Source of the DNA: Biomphalaria glabrata
Taxonomy: Eukaryota; Mollusca; Gastropoda; Planorbidae
Assembly (NCBI RefSeq): GCF_947242115.1
Contig: NC_074713.1
Coordinates: 10,174,001 to 10,238,000 of the forward strand
DNA: 64,000 bases
Direction: 5' to 3'
Shown here: positions 47,101 through 61,399 of the stretch, piece by piece
How the letters are laid out: every line of letters starts with the position of its first letter
How positions within the stretch are numbered: position 1 is the first letter of the stretch
Notes under the pieces: generated by a model
Databases searched by the model: none
Seen by the model: only the letters and a program-made list of their open reading frames with translations
What the model was told of the DNA's origin: nothing
Translations under genes and position numbers: made by a program

Positions 47101-49376
47101 CAGTGTTTCTCAAACTTTTTTGTCTGGCGGCACAGTAAAAAAACTACAAAAATTTCGCGGCACACCACGAAGAGCAACAGTTGTTTTATAATAAAAAAGA
47201 AAAAAGATTTTACCCGTTTTTAAGTATCACATTTAATGTGAAGGGTGTGCCTGTTTTTGAGAGCAAATTCGATCTAATCGAGACTCCAGAGCCGACAAAC
47301 AAATTCGCATTTCATAGTCTATTGTAAGAAGTCTTTCTCTTTTCTTAGACTTGATTTCAGTCAGTGCTGAAAATCCAAACTCACAAAACCATGAAGATGC
47401 AAATGGAAGAATTATTTTGATTGCTTTTAAACTGATTGCAAGATATAACTTGTTGATTGAAATCCAAAAGACATCCAGGCTTTTCTCGGCAAAACTTGAC
47501 TTAAGAACTGCATCGTTTTTTAAATCTATGAGCTGTTCTGCTTCTTCAGTTGTCAGATTTGTAGCTTCATTGTTTCCAATTAAATCTATGAGCTGTTCTG
47601 CTTCTTCAGTTGTCAGATTTGTAGCTTCATTGTTTCCAAATGGATAGCTGACCCATCCATATTCATTACTTCCAATTGTTGGAAAGTAATGCTGCAATGC
47701 TGACTGCAGGTGTGTCAAAGTGTCCAAAATTTCGGGGGTGATTTCTTCATTTGAAGCACATTCATTGTAAGTAGGAAAGCAGTCGAAGACTCCTTTCGAG
47801 ATCTTACTTTGCCACAAAGACAATTTTTCCCCAAATGACTTCAGTTTTGAGGATGCAGTGATGATGGTTTCCGATGGTCCTTGAAGACTTAAATTCAATG
47901 AATTTAATTTATCAAATAAATCAGAGAGAAATGTCACCTTAACCCACCAGATCTCGTCATGAATTGAAAATCCAAAGTCTTTTTTTTTCAGCCTCCAAGA
48001 ATGATATCAACTCGGCCTTGAGTTGAACGACACGTTTTAACACTTTTCCCCTGGAGAGCCAACGAACGTTGGTATGATACAGCAGACATTTGTAGTCTGA
48101 GTCCATTGCTTCACAGAGCTGAGAGAAAAGTCGGGATGCAAGCGGTCGAGATTTGATAAAGTTTACAACTTCCATCACTTGATCCAGAACAGACATCAAA
48201 TTTTTCGGCAAAGATTTGAAGTGAATCATGCAGAGAACAACTAATACATTTGGATTTTCTTAACGCATAAGAGTGACGAATCTCTTTCTATTTCCTTTCA
48301 TGGACGCATCAGGTCCAAGAATAGTTTCAACAACTATTGCTAAAGCTGGTGCAATGACTGATTCAGCCTCTGTGTGTGCTTTCTTGCGTTTTGCTAATAA
48401 CTGAGCTATATTATAACTTGCAATTAATCCCTTTTCTGGCAGCTTTAGGTAGTTCGTAAGTTTCTTAGCTTGTTTATTTTGTTGAGCCCTGATGTTTTCA
48501 AAGTATTCCTTCGGTTGCGCTTTTACAGCTGGATGTTTTGTTTCCATGTGTCTCTTCAATTTGCTTGGAACAAGTGCCTCATTCGACAGAGTTGCATTGC
48601 AGATCAGACAGAATGGCAATGGAGCATCTTCAGGTCCAGAAGATATGAAACCATATCCGATGTAATCTTCTTTGTACCTTCGTTTGGTTCCTTGCTTTTC
48701 ATTTAACGCTTGCGCAGTTTCATTCTTGCTAACGTATTTCTCCATGGATAACAATGAATAATGCTTATTGATAATTTGTTATTATTAAAATTCACCTAAA
48801 CAATTTACATGAAACACATCGCTTATTATTTGTAATAGTAGGCTAGTACAGACTAACAAACACTTGCTTGTCTGTTTAAAGTTTAAATGCTGGTTTATTC
48901 AAGTTAGATCGTCCATATATATAGGCTTAAAAGGAATTCAATTACCCCCCCCCCCCTATCTGTTAATGAGCACATTCTTTCAACATGCCAGCATTGTGGG
49001 TTACTGGGTTACACTAACAGGACGGGGCTGACAAAACAATAACATTTACTATCACATTATTATCGTAACCAATTCAAGAACTGACGTGAGTCTGCTAAGG
49101 CGGCCTACATTTGAGTCATTATAATAATATTTGTATAGTGGACAATGCCATAACGGCCATAACCTGAAGAGCTAACAACCTTTTCCGTCAATATGGAGCG
49201 ACCCACTACTATTACTGGTCATTGCAAATGGGGATGTCATCGCAACGTAAAAAAAAATTAATAGTAGGCAGACTTGTGTAACGCTGCACTTGTGGCTTTC
49301 TGAAAACTCCCGCGGCACACCTGCAAATCTTCGGCGGCACACTAGTGTGCCGCGGCACACAGTTTGAGAAACACTG
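47101..49376 (-). mobile_element. hAT DNA transposon (BED-finger type) inside the LINE
   Basis: Ends CAGTGTTTCTCAAACTTTTTT and AGTTTGAGAAACACTG are inverted, with GGCGGCACA/GCGGCACAC sub-terminal repeats. The coding remnant is on the minus strand. Flanks GTCTAGGC and ACGGCTGT do not match, so the 8-bp duplication has decayed or the junction changed. The LINE protein resumes across the element, proving insertion. Confidence 0.85.
47233..48754 (-). pseudogene. BED-zinc-finger hAT transposase (ZBED5/GTF2IRD2-like), broken
   Basis: 48754-48260 encodes an N terminus with a BED-like finger (FCLICNATLS... SKLKRHMETKH: C-x2-C, H-x4-H). After PDASMKGN a stop and a deletion of roughly 150 residues remove part of the catalytic domain. 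48229-47957 continues with VNFIKSRPLASRLFSQLCE and VRWLSRGKVLKRV. A T-run frameshift near 47980 leads into 47937-47233, the C-terminal part (WVKVTFLSDLFDKLN-like, then FPFGNNEA..). Within this, 60 bp are exactly duplicated in tandem (47521-47580 and 47581-47640). Inactive transposase. Confidence 0.8.
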
Positions 49377-49379
49377 ACG

Positions 49380-50054
49380 GCTGTTATTGACTTTTGCTAC
49401 AAGTTGTTTAAGCATATATTTTTCAAAACATTTCATAACAATAGGTGTTAGTGCTACTGGGCGGAGATCATTTAAGCAATCTATTTTTGGTTTCTTAGGC
49501 ACTGGTATGATTTCTGAAGTTTTCCAGATGTGTGGAATTACGCACGTTTGCAATGACTGGTTAAAGATATGACAGAAGATAGAAGAAATTTGCTCCGCAC
49601 ATAGCTTGATCAGCTTGCCACTAATTTTGTCTGGTCCAGAAGCTTTCGTTACGTCTACTCTTTTAAATAACAAGGTCACTTCATCCTCAGTTACAAAATT
49701 GACGTAGGGCTCTTGTTTTCCTTTGGACAGAGTGTTGAAAAGTTCTTTGTGTAGATCAACAAAATCTTCTTTGTCAAAACGAGAATAAAAATAATTTAGT
49801 TCGTTGGCGAATTTCTCATCATCAGCCACTAAAATTTGTTCTCGTTTTGAGGCGCAGCCTGTTATTTTCTTTAATCCCTCCCAGCATTGTTTTGAGTTGT
49901 TCTTGGCAAAGAAATTCTCAATTTTTTCTTTGTATGTTTTTTTCCCTTCAATTATTGCTATTCTCAGTTTATATTTAGCATTTATAAACTCTTCGTTGCT
50001 AGCCTTATACTTTGTTTTCTTTTCAGTAATAAGGTGTTTGATTTTTTTGGTCAT
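49380..50054 (-). pseudogene. LINE reverse transcriptase, N-terminal part
   Basis: About 225 codons: linker before the polymerase, then DVTKASGPDKISGKLIK (motif 1) and IIPVPKKPK...LNDLRPVALTPIVMKCFE (motif 2). The frame then runs into the hAT element at KVNNS. It is the upstream half of the protein whose rest starts at 47100. Confidence 0.85.
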
Positions 50055-50237
50055 CCAGGGCTTATTGTTTCCATAGACTTGTATTGTTTTTGTTGGAATT
50101 GTTAACTCCTCGCAGAAAGATAGATATGAGTTAAGAGTTTCTGTTATTCGTTTATGTCTGGACAGTTCTCAATAAAGATTTCCCAATTAGTTTTCTCAAT
50201 GCTTCCTCGCAGTTTTTCTACAGCCTCTTCAGACCAC

Positions 50238-50285
<48 letters not shown>

Positions 50286-50312
50286 ATAATAATAATAATA
50301 ATAATAATAACA
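50238..50312 (+). repeat. (ATA)n microsatellite
   Basis: Two runs of AAT/ATA triplets, separated by ACTTATAATAA, between two LINE pieces. Confidence 0.9.
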
Positions 50313-50826
50313 GCTGGGCCGTCCCAGTGCTCCTTTACACGTTCGGTGTGATCAAATGGACTGACACCGACCTACATGACATTGACAGACTCACTAGAAA
50401 ATTACTAAAGTAAAGTACCATTATCGATATCGCCGTACCACTGTCTCATAATTTAAGAAAAATTGAGATAGAAAAACAAAGAAAATATGGGAACCTAGGC
50501 TTGGAGATTTAGCGTCTATGGAAATTGTCCAAAATAACAATATACCCCATTGTTATATCAACCGAGGGGATAATAACAACTGACCTCACAGACACCTTCA
50601 AGGCCCTTAACATTCCTAGGAACATCTTCGTTGCCTGTCAGAGGGCGGTACTGCTGCAGACCTGCCACATCACCAGAAAATTCCTCAGTGGAAACTGTTA
50701 AAGGGACTACGATGAATTTTGTTTCTCTTTAGCGAAACTCGACCCTGGCAGCGCCAGAGAATGACTACTCGTTCATTTCTAACATAATAATAATAATAAT
50801 ACTTATAATAATAATAATAATAATAA
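50305..50826 (+). mobile_element. LINE fragment (R2/NeSL-like) with (AAT)n tail
   Basis: Translates in pieces as WAVPVLLYTFGVIKWTDTDL..DIDRLTRK, then GIITTDLTDTFKALNIPR and VACQRAVLLQTCHITRKFLS. This text is typical of the region after the polymerase in R2/NeSL-type LINEs with a restriction-like endonuclease. Several stops. The 3' tail of AATAATAATACTTATAATAATAA ends 47 bp before the CysD ATG. Confidence 0.65.
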
Positions 50827-50832
50827 ATGCTC

Positions 50833-50840
50833 ACTTATAA
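50833..50840 (+). promoter_or_regulatory. Possible CysD TATA-like element
   Basis: ACTTATAATT lies about 38 bp before the CysD ATG, immediately after the LINE tail. Tentative: the AT-rich tail may itself supply promoter sequence. Confidence 0.3.
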
Positions 50841-50873
50841 TTCTCACAATACTTCTTCCAATTAGACTACAAA

Positions 50874-54232
<3,359 letters not shown>

Positions 54233-55017
54233 CCGCAGAGAAAAACATGCCAGGTAAGGTCATACTTTTCTATTTCAATTTTTAAAAAATCACGGGTCAA
54301 TATAATGAAATAAAAAGTAACGTCGTCAACTAACTTTAGATATTTTGTATAAATAAAAAGACGAATTATCTCGTTTACTTTAAGGGGGATGCACAATGAA
54401 ATTTCAATTTTTGTAATTTACAGATAAATAGAAAAGCTTTATGCATGACTTGATAGAACATATAGAGACATGAGTAACCATACACATTTTATGAGTGTAG
54501 CCTTTTGGGTTGCTATGGAAATGGCGGCCATCTTGAAAATAAACAATGTTTACAAAATTCTTAAAATATTCTAAAGTACTCAAAATTTTTTTAATTTTTT
54601 GATTGCACCTGATAGATATTTGAATCCCATAGGTAACTGGCTAATTTTGTTTTGAAAATTATTACTGGTTTAATTTTTATGAATTTTTTAAATTTATTTT
54701 TTTCCGACCCCATTTTTCATGAGGTCACATCATTATTTTTATTTTTTTATGAAATTTATTATACATATTGAAAATTTTTGCAGCCTATTACCTATGATAT
54801 ACTATCAATAAACTACATGTGAAAAATTATTAGTCTAACTTATACAGAACTAAAGATTTTGAGATTCTTGTGGACAACATGCACCTAAAAATACATTTTG
54901 AGAAAAACGCATTTAAAGTTTTTAAAATGATATAAAATATTTATTGTAACCATAAAAATGAAAAAAAAGGGAATATTTACATAAAACAACATAATAGATA
55001 ATAAAAAAAACAAAAAA

Positions 55018-57368
55018 CTATTCATTAAAATGGCCTGATTGATAGGTTGGACCTTCTAGAACCTCTGCCCGGTGCTCATGCTCAATTCTTCGTTTTTTCA
55101 AGTTTTTTCTCCTGGACACTAATGCGATTGATTTTCTTTTTCTAACAAGCTGTAGTTTGACATTTTGCTTTTTCTCACTAGAAGAAATGTTCTTTAGTGT
55201 CCAGGGAATGCCTAATATGTCAAAAACTGATCTGATGCCAACAGGTCCATTATTGAAGGCTAAAACAGCAAGGTATGTCGCAGCCCTTACCGTTTTTAAT
55301 GTTGCGAATTCTGTTTTGGGGCATCTTTGCCAAATGAGGGAATGAAAAGATTCATTGGCGTTTTGTGTTCCCATTCTAGAACATCTTTTTAACAGATCTG
55401 TGTCTGTTAGTCTTTTCATTATAGGAAATAACAGTTTACCTATTTCTGATGTGATGGTCTGGTTGTGTTTTTTATATGGCTGTTTTAGTGCCTCTGATCT
55501 CTTAAAGTGACACCAAGATGTAGCGCCATCAGGACACAACCTGTGGTTATGATCTAGGTCTGAGCTCATCATATGAAAAAATGAGCCCATAACAGCCAGC
55601 TTCATTTTTTGAATGTCGGGAGCATTTTGGCGCAGAGCTTTGGAATAGTAATTTGTAATTTTTTCAATTTTTGGCTTTGTAAGCCTATAATTTAGTTCTT
55701 TTTTGTTAGACATTTTTAAATTGTTCAAAGCATTAAACATTCTTTTTGAGATGTGGTTAATGCAGTCCTCTTTTAAGATTTCTACATCATATCCTGAGTT
55801 GGTAATGGCAGATGAATGCGATTTACTATCGCCATCACACAGCATCGTGCCATAAACAAGTTTTCTGGATGCCACAGAGCGCGAAAAGATTTTGGATGCT
55901 GCTGCGGCCTCCATTGCATTTGCTGAGCCACTGAAGTTTTTTTGACACATATGCTTAGAGGCATCAAAGTTTAGTTCTGCAGAGTTTCAATCACAAACAT
56001 GGCAATAATTTGATAGGACTTCGGTGTCGATGACGAGTCCAGTATCAAAATCAATAACTGTGCCAATTCCTGAATGAGATGAGTGGCCCCTTTTATGCCA
56101 AGTCCCATCGAAAGAAACTGTAATAACAGGACAGCCTGTTGAACTTATTCTTTCATCTGTAGTTAGAGGTTGTGAAATGTTTCTTCCATGCACAACAGCA
56201 GATGCCCTAATCATACATTCTTCACCAGCTTCAATTATAGCGGTATTGACTATGTTAGCTAGATTGTTATAAGTATTTCTGTGCATGCAGGGCATACTCA
56301 TAAGTCCACAAAACCTATCAAATTTAGAATGCGAGATTCCAGATTCTTTTAATGCAGCGACAGCGCGGACATTAATATCCAGATGAACATCATTACTTTT
56401 TTTTGAGGTCCAGTCGGACCACAAATATGTTTCACAATTTAGGCATTTGATTTTAATCAAATGAGCCATGCCTTTTGATTGTGTGATGCACATAGTTAAT
56501 TTGTTGTCAAAGCAATGTGGACAGCACAACAAGGAGACCATTGTGGTCAATTGCATTGAATTCATCATGACGTATATGAAATCTTCAGGCAGCCTCTTAT
56601 TGGTGTTATCAGCGTTAGTAACTGCAGTTAGGGATATTTTTCGCTCAGCTGCACTTGCAGGCTGTGTTGTTGCTGCTTCAGATCCAGCTGTATCCAAAAC
56701 AGAGCTGCAAACAAATAAAAAATAAATTAGAGGGTCTTTAAAAAAAAATTCAATAGTATGAAAGTACACGTCACATCTATCACAACATGAAGATTATTTT
56801 AAATTTTATAATGCATTTTAGAAATCATATATTGTATTAATCATAAAAAGTAAAGAATGTATAGAGACATGTTACATGTAATATAGATCTATATATGACA
56901 ATATGTACTAGATCTAAAAAAAAACAACTAAGACCAAGACTTGAGTTGAAGTTGAAGTCCTACAATACTGTTCAATACATCATCATACACGATAATCAGA
57001 TAATCTAATCTCTAGAGATTATCTAGTTCTAATGTGATCTATGCTCCTAATATAGACTAGATCTATAAAAGGATAGATCTCTATGTTTGCAATCATTTTC
57101 ATGATATTTATTTAATGTCTATAGAATCTAGATTCTAGATCTAGATCTAGATGTGATTCATTGGATAAACACGTTGTCGAACTCAAAGAGCCAAGGTTTC
57201 ATAGTCATTATTTTATGTGTCAGCACACGCTTGTCTAGTAAATAAAAAAAAAAGCAAACTCTAGATCTAGACTTACCTTTGTAATTGTGCATTTGTCTTT
57301 GAAGCATGTCGTCCTCTGGGCTTACAGTAACGTTTTTTCTTTCCAAACATATAACCTTTTGTTGGCAT
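55018..57368 (-). pseudogene. Transposase ('Mutator-like transposase' domain), two exons, one internal stop
   Basis: Exon 1 is 57368-57277 (31 codons, basic: KGYMFGKKKRYCKPRGRH) and ends CAAAG|GTAAGT. Exon 2 is 56704-55018, after TTTATTTGTTTGCAG. Joining is clean (phase 2). Exon 2 has a CxxC...CxxC zinc ribbon (CPHC, CLNC), the catalytic-type motif SFDGTWHKRGHSS (Asp near residue 230), CHVC, and downstream H-x2-CPDGATSWC and NANESFHSLIW. The C terminus is basic (RKNLKKRR). About 590 residues in total. One in-frame TGA follows CHVCD at about residue 270. Otherwise both halves are open and in the same frame, so inactivation is recent or the read-through needs checking. Its product should cut and paste the element. 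Confidence 0.8.
56870..57140. repeat. CTAGATCT-rich stretch within the transposon intron region
   Basis: Many overlapping AGATCT, TCTAGA and CTAGATC words (57005-57150). Part of the intron and its 5' neighbourhood in the Kolobok-like element. Confidence 0.5.
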
Positions 57369-57440
57369 TTCTGAGTTTCAATAATGAATCGATTGTTGAT
57401 GTGATGGAAGTTTACAGAAGAAGGACCGGTTCACGTCATG

Positions 57441-57534
57441 TGCGCATGCGTGCATACTTTGTAGTTACGGAAGCTTTTTCAGTGCGCATGCGTGTAATTA
57501 CAGTAACTATAGAAGCTTTGATGGTGCGCATGCG
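57441..57534 (-). promoter_or_regulatory. Three TGCGCATGCG palindromes at exact 42-bp spacing
   Basis: TGCGCATGCG occurs at 57441-57450, 57483-57492 and 57525-57534, inside a 42-bp tandem repeat that also carries GAAGCTTT and GTTAC/GTAAC. It lies 73-166 bp upstream of the transposase ATG. The palindrome matches the consensus bound by NRF1-type factors (YGCGCAYGCGCR). Likely promoter elements of the transposase. Confidence 0.6.
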
Positions 57535-57944
57535 TAAATATGGCTTTGTGGGTGTGTATATGAGGATATAGGGGAAGAAAAGAGGTAGTGACGTATTTTG
57601 AAAGTTCATTGCAGTACTATTTATTTATAGAATGAGAAACCATGCACATAATCGGAACTAGAAAAGTAGACCTTTGTATCGATACCATCTGTTAGGGATG
57701 AGAGCGTACATTAGCTTATCAACTATAGCTTACAAAATGTTGATTTTTCACCAAAACATCAAAATTTTGCTTATATATCTACATTTAAAATACAAAATTG
57801 ATGTATAAAACGTATTTTTTTTAGTATTCTGATAGGGAATTCGTATTCTAGACATTTTAAACTATTAAAATCAATTAATTTTAAAATATCGATATTTTTG
57901 ACCTAAATCTATGTTTTCTCACTGTGCATCCCCCTTAAAGAATT

Positions 57945-59140
57945 TATTTCCTGAATTTCTGTCTGATCTACTAAAGCGGCATTTCTGTTATCTTGGCTCC
58001 ATCACATCCAGCGATGTTCTACTGGATAAAGAGATTAACAACAGGATAGTCAAGGAGATGGGCACCATGCCACGGTTGCAGAAAAGAGTGTGGGACAACA
58101 TATTGCTGACTAACAATACTAAAGCCTTAGTCTACCGGACCCGTGTGATGAGCACTTTGATATACGGATATGAAACATGGTCAACCTACTCATGGCAGGA
58201 AAAAAAAAAGCAAAAGCTAAATATCTTCCACCTCGGATGCCTAAGGCGGATCTTTAAAATAATGTGGCAAGATAAAATAACCAATGAGGAAGTGCTACGA
58301 AGAACAGGGTGCCAGGACATCCGCTGTGTTATCAGCAGCAGACGCCTTGGCTGGCTTGGTCACGTTCACAGAATGCCATAAGGTCGACTTCCACAAGACA
58401 TTCTGTACGGCAGGAAAACCGCTGGTCGTCCACTTTTAAGGTATACTGATGTATGCAAACGCGACATGAAGCTCTTCAAAATTGACACTAGCAGCTGGGA
58501 AAATGTGGCACTGTATAAATCCACAGTCCACATGGAGAGCGAGCATAAAGGAATGGTCCCGGTTTGCAGATGTGATACACAAGTAACACAACAGTAGTAG
58601 AAAGAAGGATCAAAGTGCAGTGGCGGCAGGCAATTACAAATGCCCAACCTGTGACCGCAGGCAGAGCCGGCCCTAACAATTACGTGGCCCTATGCGGAAC
58701 AATTGCACGGGGCCTAGTCTGGGTAGGGATGAACATAATGTCAAAATTAGATTTTGTATTAGAAAATACATTCGTCTTTGCAATAAATTTTTATTAAATG
58801 AAAGCTCACAATGCCGTTTTTTTTTTTGTTATTTAATGGCATTTCAGTTTTGTCTATTTTTCAGTAGACTTTTTTTTTTGAGTTTTCAGGAGTTTTAAAT
58901 AATTTCAGATTTCCAGAAGGCCCTGGAAAATCTGGAGGCCGCGAAACCCCTGTTATTATTTATATAAGTTATAATGGTTTAATTTAATAATTTACACCTA
59001 GAAAAAGTGCGGGGCCTATGATAGTGCGGGGCCCACTGCGTCCGCATAGGTTGCAGTGGCCTAAGGCTGGCTCTGACCGCAGCTGACCGCAGCTGTGTAT
59101 CAAGGATTGGCCTCTTTAGTCACACAAGAAGTTGCGTAAA
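57945..59140 (+). mobile_element. LINE C-terminal end, split by a MITE
   Basis: A frame from 57911 to 58381 gives KRHFCYLGSITSSDVLLDKE, LVYRTRVMSTLIYGYETW, IFHLGCLRRIFKIMW, TNEEVLRRTGCQDI and RRLGWLGHVHRMP. After one stop the same frame goes on with GRLPQDILYG, TAGRPLLRYTDVCKRDMK. The final zinc finger (CPTCDR...CVSRIGLFSHTRSC) is cut by the MITE at 58662-59075. Same LINE group as 44473-44950. Confidence 0.8.
58662..59075. mobile_element. hAT MITE, 414 bp, inside the LINE zinc-finger region
   Basis: CAGAGCCGGCCCTAAC at the left, AAGGCTGGCTCTG at the right. Flanks ACCGCAGG (58654-58661) and ACCGCAGC (59076-59083) match at 7 of 8. GGGCCGG group, related to 7392-8069. Confidence 0.85.
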
Positions 59141-59294
59141 ATGCCACAGACAACTAAAGCTTTGCTTTTGGATTGGACTGATGGGCAGTTAAGACTTACT
59201 CGTGTGCATTACTTGTTCAAATATTTAATGTTATAGATTCCGTACTAATTGAAATGTATTTGTAAACACTTGATTTTCCCTAACCTATTGGAAT

Positions 59295-59970
59295 GCATGA
59301 TATTTTATAAAGTTTGTATCAACTCACTCTCTCTGGTAAAAAGTTTGTACACCTTATTTCTTACACACCTAATGTCGGATGAAGCTGAAAATGTGCACAA
59401 TTATTTCTTTTACCTGACAACACAAGAATCAATTTTAAAAAAGGATTTAGTTAATTAACTATTGGTAATTAACAAGGGAAAGAAATAGTACTAGACTAAA
59501 GCAATGGTATAAACTGAATTAATCCCATTTATAGGTCGCCGCTTTTAAACAAACAATAGATGACTATACAATATTCTATTTTCATAAGCACTTCACTAGC
59601 AGAGTGGTTAGTATGTCGGCTTGAGGAGACTTGAGCCATATATTCGAATTCAAGTCGTCCCTCCCCCTTTTATTTATAAATGCTTTTAAAAAGCGATTAC
59701 GGTAAAATCACCCAGATATCCCTTTCTTTCTTACGCCCCCCCCCCCCCTCCAAAATAAAAAAAACGAAAACAATTTTCCCAGCTGGTCCAGATAAATGAT
59801 AAGATTATAGTGAGGGTAGTGAGAAAGCTAAAAGCATGAAATAGCGCTAAAAAAAACAATTGGTAAAAATATTTCTAATCGCACATGTTTATTGTTGTTG
59901 GTCTAGATCTACTACAAATTTAATGACATGACTGATCCTAAATATTGGATACAATTACACTTCGTAAAAG
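59295..59970 (+). repeat. Repeat A plus tRNA-derived SINE block, second copy
   Basis: Same order as 715-1210: GTTTGTATCAACTCACTC...GTACACCTTATTTCT, then AGCAGAGTGGTTAGTATGTCGG...TATTCGAATTCAAG (59588-59660), then TTTATAAATGCTTTT and GGTCTAGATCTACTAC. A segment of about 140 bp (59690-59880, with C-run) is extra here. Confidence 0.65.
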
Positions 59971-60114
59971 TTTTTTTTTTTTTTTTTTTTTTTGAAAGTA
60001 TCTTTGGTGTTTTTCTTGTTTTTTAAAAATCAGTATTGTTTGAAATTCAGTAATCGGTCATATTGAACGCTAGTTATTTATATTTTAAAATGGCTTGCCT
60101 GGGCCGGATTTACA

Positions 60115-60395
60115 CAAGTGTTTGACTGTCTACCAGCACAGGGCCTCAACTTTAAGGAGATCTTCACATCGTACAAGTGTTCCTTCTAGTGTCTTTAGAT
60201 ATTGGAATGGGTTGCCTGAATCAGACAGGAAAACCAAGGATGTAGTAGAAGAGTTTAGTCATTGATTAACATGCATGACTAGATTTTTGACTAGATTAAG
60301 TAGATTGACATATGAAATGCGTAGGACCTTATTGTCTTCTTTTTTTTTTTTTTTTTTTTGAAGTACAACGTCTGTACTTTATAAGATAAGAATAT
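60115..60395 (+). mobile_element. LINE L1-family 3' end fragment
   Basis: TATTGGAATGGGTTGCCTGAATCAG... TTGATTAACATGCATGACTAG...GTACAACGTCTGTACTTTATAAGATAAG, with a long T-run. Confidence 0.65.
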
Positions 60396-60597
60396 CATTA
60401 TCGTGAGTTTCATGTAGAAGTGAAAACAGACAAGAACTGTTTATGCATACAAAATAAGTAAATGGTATTATTTTCATGGACTATCATATTTCATTATTGA
60501 ACATTTTAGAAGGAACAACATTTTGGGATACGGAAAAATGTCTTTAGATAGAAGTAAGTAGGTTTTGCGTTGATTCTAAAGAAAAAAACAAGTCCCA

Positions 60598-61398
60598 CTT
60601 TCAGACCATAGGGCAGATGATGTAAACGTCGTTTCTGTGGTCCAAGGTTAAAGAGCGTGTCATGTGATCAGTGTCGTGTGCGCGTGAAGTTTTCTTTTTG
60701 TGTTTAATATTTGTGTTTTAGTGTATAGGAAGTAGTTTGTATTAGGTGCGTTTTGCTGTCTAGAATATTGTGTATGTGTGTATGTTTACGTCATCCTTAG
60801 CTACCGCAGTGGATGGAGCTTCTTTTGTTAGCTGGGTTAGCTGGTTTTCACTTTCCACGTTTTAACGGGTGTTAGGCTTGGGGCTATGGGAATGAGTGTA
60901 TGAAGTTGATGTTCTGTAGGGCGCCGAGATGAAGTGTATGTGTAGAAGGTGTGTTATTGTTATTTTAACAATTATTAATTCACCATCATGAAATTGATAC
61001 TTAGGGAACTACCTTGTTAAGTTATAATGATGTATCATTAAATATTGTTCATTGTTAACAATTTTTGGCTAATCGATGATGTTTTAGTTTTATCTTCTCT
61101 TCGATGACATTTATTCGCTATTCAAGTTACATCGTTGTTTTATGCGAGCATTCTTTGTTTTGGTTTACACTGGTTAGGTGGTGGGGAGCCCGGGAACCTA
61201 TAGCCAACCCTAGTCAACCTGAAAACCCACCCTGACAGTCAGCACAACGACCAATCATATATACTTTTTCCCATACAAAATTAGGTACCCATTACAGCTG
61301 TGTGGTTTCAGAGGCGCCCTAAAGATCCCGAGATTTAAATACCGATCTTCACATAGGATTTGAACCCTTTAACCTACCACTCATCCGCCGCGACCCCC
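60598..61398 (-). repeat. SINE S copy, split by a solo LTR
   Basis: The 3' half is 60598-60671 (CTTTCAGACCATAGGGCAGATGATG... GAGCGTGTCATGTGATCAG); the 5' half is 61238-61398 (GTCAGCACAACGACC...AGGATTTGAACC...CCGCCGCGACC). Aligning to other copies shows the intervening 566 bp are foreign. Confidence 0.8.
60672..61237. mobile_element. Solo LTR, fossil
   Basis: 566 bp starting TGTCGTGTGCGCG and ending CACCCTGACA, so TGTC...GACA inverted ends. Flanked by ATCAG (60667-60671) and GTCAG (61238-61242), a 5-bp duplication with one difference. No internal region. Family not determined. Older than the 32756 element but younger than the SINE it splits. Confidence 0.7.
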
Positions 61399-61399
61399 C

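Larger units (their letters stand above)
45857..50235 (-). mobile_element. LINE (Rex1/CR1-like), 5'-truncated, interrupted by a hAT element
   Basis: The 3' end (TAAGACTAAGACTGCTTTATTGATCC) is at the left. The coding part runs 50054 to 49380 and continues at 47100 to 45995 on the other side of the hAT element. N-terminal endonuclease is absent. The 5' end abuts an (ATA)n microsatellite. Without the hAT insertion about 2.1 kb of LINE remain. Confidence 0.85.
54384..57934 (-). mobile_element. Kolobok-like DNA transposon with TTAA target duplication, near intact
   Basis: Ends GGGGGATGCACAATGA and TCACTGTGCATCCCCC are inverted repeats (one mismatch). TTAA borders both sides (54380-54383 and 57935-57938). 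3551 bp. It carries one two-exon transposase gene on the minus strand and A/T-rich sub-terminal DNA. TTAA duplication is a mark of the Kolobok and piggyBac superfamilies; the protein fits the former better. Confidence 0.85.

Noticed and set aside
57287-57571. Plus-strand 94-codon frame with repeated VRMR text
   Set aside because: It is the reverse of transposase exon 1 and of the 42-bp promoter repeat.
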